Source of the DNA: Erythrobacter litoralis | Lineage (GTDB): Bacteria; Pseudomonadota; Alphaproteobacteria; Sphingomonadales; Sphingomonadaceae | DNA: 64,000 bases | Assembly (NCBI RefSeq): GCF_001719165.1 | Contig: NZ_CP017057.1 | Location: forward strand, 2,170,001 to 2,234,000 | Reading direction: 5' to 3' | Part shown: one piece after another, positions 60,831-64,000 of the stretch | How the letters are laid out: each line of letters opens with the position of its first letter | Position numbering within the stretch: the stretch's first letter is position 1 | Program-made: the position numbers and the translations under genes | Notes under the pieces: model-generated | Told to the model about the DNA's origin: nothing | The model's database searches: none | What the model saw: only the letters and a program-made list of their open reading frames with translations

Positions 60831-61291
60831 CCAGCGGCGTGAGCGAAGCCGCGTCCGAAAAGCGCCTGCGCCGCTCGGCGCGGCTAATTGTGCTGGCGCC
60901 CGGACCCAGGGTGCTCATGTTCCGCTATGACATCCCGGGCCGCGCACCCTTCTGGGTCACGGCGGGCGGCGAATGCGAGCCGGGCGAAAGCTTCGAGGAC
61001 GCGGCTCGGCGCGAATTGTTCGAGGAAACCGGCATCGTGGCGGACCCCGGCGAACAGATCGCGCGCACCACGCCCGAATTCGTCACCCCCGAGGGCGAAC
61101 CGGTCCGTGCGGACGAGCGCTATTTCATCGTCCACGTGACCGAACCCGCAATCGACACGTCGCGTCACACCGCGCTCGAACAGGCATGGATGAACGAGCA
61201 TCGCTGGTTCGCGCTCGAGGAACTGGGCGACTGGCCCGAGGCGCTCTACCCCGAAACCCTGCGCAGCCTGATCAAGGAGAACTTGCCGTGA
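60827..61291 (+). CDS. Nudix hydrolase
   Basis: 154 aa. Complete Nudix box at ~47-69: G-x5-E-x7-RELFEETGI (GGECEPGESFEDAARRELFE...), giving the Mg-binding Glu residues. The following strand TTPEFVTPEGEPVRADERYFIVHV and WMNEHRWFALEEL are typical of NUDT-type pyrophosphatases. Substrate (nucleoside diphosphate derivative) unknown. Overlaps bolA upstream (ATGA) and the pirin gene downstream (GTGA). Confidence 0.92.
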   Translation: MTSGVSEAASEKRLRRSARLIVLAPGPRVLMFRYDIPGRAPFWVTAGGECEPGESFEDAARRELFEETGIVADPGEQIARTTPEFVTPEGEPVRADERYFIVHVTEPAIDTSRHTALEQAWMNEHRWFALEELGDWPEALYPETLRSLIKENLP

Positions 61292-62169
61292 TCACCCAGA
61301 CCATCACCCCCGTGACCCACGATCTCGGCCAGTTCGAGGTGCGCCGCGCGCTCCCCGCCCGCGAGCGGACCATGGTCGGCCCCTTCATCTTCGTCGACGA
61401 ATTCGGCCCCGCCGACCTCACCGGCGGCGAAGGCATGGCGGTGCGCCCGCACCCGCACATCAATCTCGCGACGGTCACATGGCTCTTCGAGGGCGCGATC
61501 GACCACCGCGACAGCCTCGGCACATTCGCCACGATCCGCCCAGGACAGGTCAACCTGATGACCGCCGGGCGCGGCATCGTCCATTCGGAACGCAGCCCCG
61601 AGGCGGAACTGGCGACCAATCCGAAATTGTTCGGGATGCAGACATGGCTTGCCCTCCCCGACGGGCGCGAGGAGATCGACCCCGCCTTCGAGGCGCAGAC
61701 GGACCTCCCATGGATCGAGGACGGCAATGCGCGTGCCTGCGTCATCATGGGCGAATTGTGGGGCGCGCGCGCGCCGACGACGACCCACGCGGCGACGATC
61801 TACGCCGAGATCGTGCTGGGCGCGGGCGGCGCTCTGCCGATCGACGCAGAGGCGGACGAGCGCGCGGTCATGCTGGTCGAGGGCGCGGCCACCATCGACG
61901 GCATCGCGCTCACGCCCTATGAACTCGCCGTGCTTGCTCCGGGCAAGGCTATGCGGCTCGCCAGCGACACCGGCGCGCGGGCGATGCTGCTGGGCGGCGA
62001 GGCTTTCGCGAGCCAGCGCCACGTGTTCTGGAATTTCGTCTCTTCCAGCCGCGAGCGGATCGAACAGGCGAAACAGGACTGGCGCGAAGGCTGCTTCCCC
62101 AAGGTTCCGGGCGATGAGGCGGAATTTATCCCCTTGCCTGACAGGCCCAAGACCGTCAGCTATCCGTAA
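61288..62169 (+). CDS. Pirin family protein
   Basis: 293 aa bicupin from GTG 61288, overlapping the Nudix stop. N-terminal cupin: GPFIFVDEFGPADL, RPHPHINLATVTWLFEGAIDHRDSLG (two metal His) and MTAGRGIVHSERSPE (third His and Glu). C-terminal cupin less conserved. Bacterial pirins can be quercetinases or regulators; no partner gene clarifies it here. Followed 25 bp later by an SDR gene on the same strand. Confidence 0.92.
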   Translation: MITQTITPVTHDLGQFEVRRALPARERTMVGPFIFVDEFGPADLTGGEGMAVRPHPHINLATVTWLFEGAIDHRDSLGTFATIRPGQVNLMTAGRGIVHSERSPEAELATNPKLFGMQTWLALPDGREEIDPAFEAQTDLPWIEDGNARACVIMGELWGARAPTTTHAATIYAEIVLGAGGALPIDAEADERAVMLVEGAATIDGIALTPYELAVLAPGKAMRLASDTGARAMLLGGEAFASQRHVFWNFVSSSRERIEQAKQDWREGCFPKVPGDEAEFIPLPDRPKTVSYP

Positions 62170-62194
62170 AACGAGAGCTTTCGGGAGGGATTTC

Positions 62195-63007
62195 ATGGAC
62201 TATGCGGGCAGGACCGCCTGGATCACGGGCGCGTCTTCGGGGATCGGCGCGGCTCTGGCACACGACATTGCGGGACGCGGCGCGAATGTCGTGCTGTCGG
62301 GCCGGGACGAGGCGCGGCTGGAGGCGGTGGCCAAGGATTGCGGCGAAGCGCTCGTCCTCCCCTTCGACGTGCGCGACGAGGCGGCTCTGGCCGATGCGAC
62401 CGCGAAGGCCATCGCGTGGAAGGGCGGCGTCGACCTCGCCTTTGCCAATGCGGGCGTTTCGCAGCGGAGCCGTGCGCTCAAGACCTCGATGCAGGTCTAT
62501 CGCGACATCATCGACATCGATTTGACCGCCCAGATCGCCTTTTCGCAGGGGCTGATCGGCCACATGACCGAGCGCGGGAGCGGCGCGCTCGCCTTCGTTT
62601 CCTCCATCGCAGGCAAAGTCGGCGTGCCGATGCGCACCGCTTATTGCGCGGTCAAGTTCGGCCTCGCGGGCTATGCCGACGCGCTGCGCGCCGAATTGTC
62701 GCAGACCGGCGTCAGCGTTCACGTGATCTATCCCGGATCGGTCGCGACCGATGTCGCGAAGAACGCGCTCGTCGCCGACGGATCGAAGCGCGGGCGCAGC
62801 GACCGGGCGATCGACGAGGGTATTCCCGCGCCCGACGCGGCGAAGACCATGCTCGATGAAATCGCCGCCGGCACGCGCGAGATCATCGTCGCGCAGGGCA
62901 TGGAAGCGGGCATGGGCGAAATGCGCCGCACGCCCGATCAACTCTTCGACCAGGTCGCGGCGATGGTGGCGAACGGCTACATGGAAAAACTCGAGGCGGA
63001 GGGCTGA
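62195..63007 (+). CDS. Short-chain dehydrogenase/reductase (SDR)
   Basis: 270 aa from ATG 62195 with GGGAGGG upstream. Rossmann nucleotide site TGASSGIG at 11-18, ANAG at 84-87, catalytic Ser136/137, Tyr150 and Lys154 (AYCAVKFG). SDR 'classical' family; the residue after beta2 (SGRDEARL) suggests NADP preference (inference). C-terminal extension beyond ~240 contains GMGEMRRTPDQLF. Starts 25 bp after the pirin gene and ends 1 bp before the epoxide hydrolase start. Confidence 0.9.
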   Translation: MDYAGRTAWITGASSGIGAALAHDIAGRGANVVLSGRDEARLEAVAKDCGEALVLPFDVRDEAALADATAKAIAWKGGVDLAFANAGVSQRSRALKTSMQVYRDIIDIDLTAQIAFSQGLIGHMTERGSGALAFVSSIAGKVGVPMRTAYCAVKFGLAGYADALRAELSQTGVSVHVIYPGSVATDVAKNALVADGSKRGRSDRAIDEGIPAPDAAKTMLDEIAAGTREIIVAQGMEAGMGEMRRTPDQLFDQVAAMVANGYMEKLEAEG

Positions 63008-63008
63008 A

Positions 63009-63896
63009 ATGGAGCAGAAGCGGGTAGAACTGGCGAACGGGATTCACCTCGACATCGTCGACGAGGGACCGACCGATGCGCCCGTGCTGATCTTCCTCCA
63101 CGGCTTTCCCGAAAGCCACAGGACGTGGCGCCACCAGATCCGGCATTTCTCGAAAAGCTTCCGCTGCATCGCGCCCGACCAGCGCGGCTATCGCGGTTCG
63201 TCCAAGCCGCAGGAGGTCGAGGCCTACACGCCCGACAAGCTGATCGGCGACGTCTTCCTGCTCGCGGACGCGCTCGGCATCGCGAAATTCACAATCGTCG
63301 GCCACGACTGGGGCGGCGCGATCGCGTGGGGCGTGGCGTTGGGAGGGCAGCACATGCGGGTCGAACGCGCGGTGATCGCCAACGCCCCGCACCCGCAGAT
63401 CTTCCAGCGCCTGCTCTACACCAACCCGCAGCAGCGCGAGGCGAGCCAGTATATCCGCGGCTTTCGCGATTCCGCCAACGATCCGCTGGTCAAGGAGCAC
63501 GGGCTGACCGGCCTGCTGCTGAAGGAGGTCAAGTGGGACCGCCCCGACGCGATGGAGGCGGAGGAACGGGACGCGCTGCTGCGCGACTGGCAGAACCGCG
63601 ACGCGGCGTTCGGGATGCTCAATTATTACCGCGCCTCGCCCATCGACGTGCCGGAAATGGACGCGCCCTACGAACTGCCCGAAGGCTACACGGCGCCCGA
63701 CCTGCCCAAACTGACCATCCCGACGCTCGTCATCTGGGCGCTCGATGACCTTGCCCTGCCCCCGGAGAATCTCGATGGGCTGGAGGAGATCGTCGATCCG
63801 CTGACGATCGTGCGGGTTCCCGATTGCGGGCATTTCGTGCCGTGGGAAGCGCCGGACGCGGTTAACCGGGCGATGGAGGAATTCCTCGGCGGCTAG
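63009..63896 (+). CDS. Alpha/beta hydrolase, epoxide hydrolase type
   Basis: 295 aa from ATG 63009. HGFPES oxyanion motif, nucleophile Asp100 in GHDWGGAIAWG (an Asp nucleophile, as in soluble epoxide hydrolases and haloalkane dehalogenases), acid in WALDDLALP, and His in DCGHFVPWE. The cap carries MLNYYRASP; a Tyr there could serve as the epoxide-polarising lid residue. Most like soluble epoxide hydrolase; dehalogenase is the main alternative. Probably co-transcribed with the SDR gene. Confidence 0.87.
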   Translation: MEQKRVELANGIHLDIVDEGPTDAPVLIFLHGFPESHRTWRHQIRHFSKSFRCIAPDQRGYRGSSKPQEVEAYTPDKLIGDVFLLADALGIAKFTIVGHDWGGAIAWGVALGGQHMRVERAVIANAPHPQIFQRLLYTNPQQREASQYIRGFRDSANDPLVKEHGLTGLLLKEVKWDRPDAMEAEERDALLRDWQNRDAAFGMLNYYRASPIDVPEMDAPYELPEGYTAPDLPKLTIPTLVIWALDDLALPPENLDGLEEIVDPLTIVRVPDCGHFVPWEAPDAVNRAMEEFLGG

Positions 63897-63962
63897 CCGG
63901 GCGCGCCCGCGGTCCCGCGCACCCGGCCAAGCGTTATTGCCCTTTCCCGGCCGAGTGCCTAG

Positions 63963-64000
63963 ATGCGCGGCTCCATGACAAGCCGACTGACTTTCGCCGT
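63963..64000 (+). CDS. Start of an unidentified gene cut by the window edge
   Basis: Two in-frame ATGs (63963 and 63975) open a frame reading MRGSMTSRLTFAV to the last base. Too short to identify; no clear ribosome site is visible. Confidence 0.3.
   Translation, partial: MRGSMTSRLTFA

Overview
The window is GC-rich, densely coding bacterial chromosome. Gene content points to an alphaproteobacterium, most likely Sphingomonadales and probably Erythrobacteraceae (inference). The evidence is a class I lysyl-tRNA synthetase, a plant-type glutamate-cysteine ligase, the aa3 oxidase order ctaC-ctaD-ctaB-orf-ctaG-ctaE-DUF983-surf1, a pyrE-pdxJ-acpS-lepB block, a cobS/J-domain/bolA neighbourhood, and an L21 ribosomal protein with a long C-terminal extension. 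I see no rRNA, tRNA, insertion sequence, prophage or CRISPR array.

Layout. 1-6.3 kb: 3' part of the ABC-F protein EttA, a hypothetical gene interrupted by an amber stop, acylphosphatase, a stand-alone BLUF photoreceptor, a degenerate GGDEF protein, a PPOX-family flavoprotein and a very Arg-rich RcnB-like secreted protein. 6.4-19.5 kb: prolyl hydroxylase-like dioxygenase, lysS (class I), a DinG/XPD-type helicase, SixA, a methyltransferase, SRAP/YedK, ubiA, rsmE, gshA and an ICMT-like membrane protein. 19.5-33.5 kb: bamB and a YfgM-like partner, a GT4 glycosyltransferase overlapping an alpha/beta hydrolase, selO, astD, rarD, pyrC, an ATP-grasp protein, ygfZ, and a TetR regulator divergent from a COG3687-type hydrolase. 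33.5-37.2 kb: GNAT, rpmA-rplU, a lipoprotein coupled to an FNR-type regulator, and a small membrane protein gene with an early amber codon behind a predicted FNR-dependent promoter. 37.2-48.6 kb: fifteen genes in a row on the minus strand, from cytochrome c oxidase through DUF983, surf1, thrC, an rRNA methyltransferase and folB to moaA-moaD-moaE. 48.8-54.7 kb: a plus-strand run pyrE, pdxJ, small membrane protein, acpS, lepB, DUF3089, ruvX and two PaaI thioesterases. 54.6-64 kb: a class A PBP, a perfect 14-bp x 26 tandem repeat abutting cobS, then MpaB-like oxygenase, GST, J-domain protein, bolA, Nudix, pirin, SDR and epoxide hydrolase.

Most content is housekeeping: translation, respiration, pyrimidine, molybdopterin, threonine and glutathione synthesis, outer-membrane assembly and peptidoglycan. 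The unusual signals are the VNTR that supplies the stop codon of cobS, two coding frames cut by amber codons, the FNR regulator with a well-formed predicted target promoter beside it, the L21-HhH fusion, and ruvX, which appears to start at CTG inside a CTGA overlap.

Start sites were chosen from family length, Shine-Dalgarno position and overlap with neighbours. All family assignments are by recognition of motifs, not by database search.
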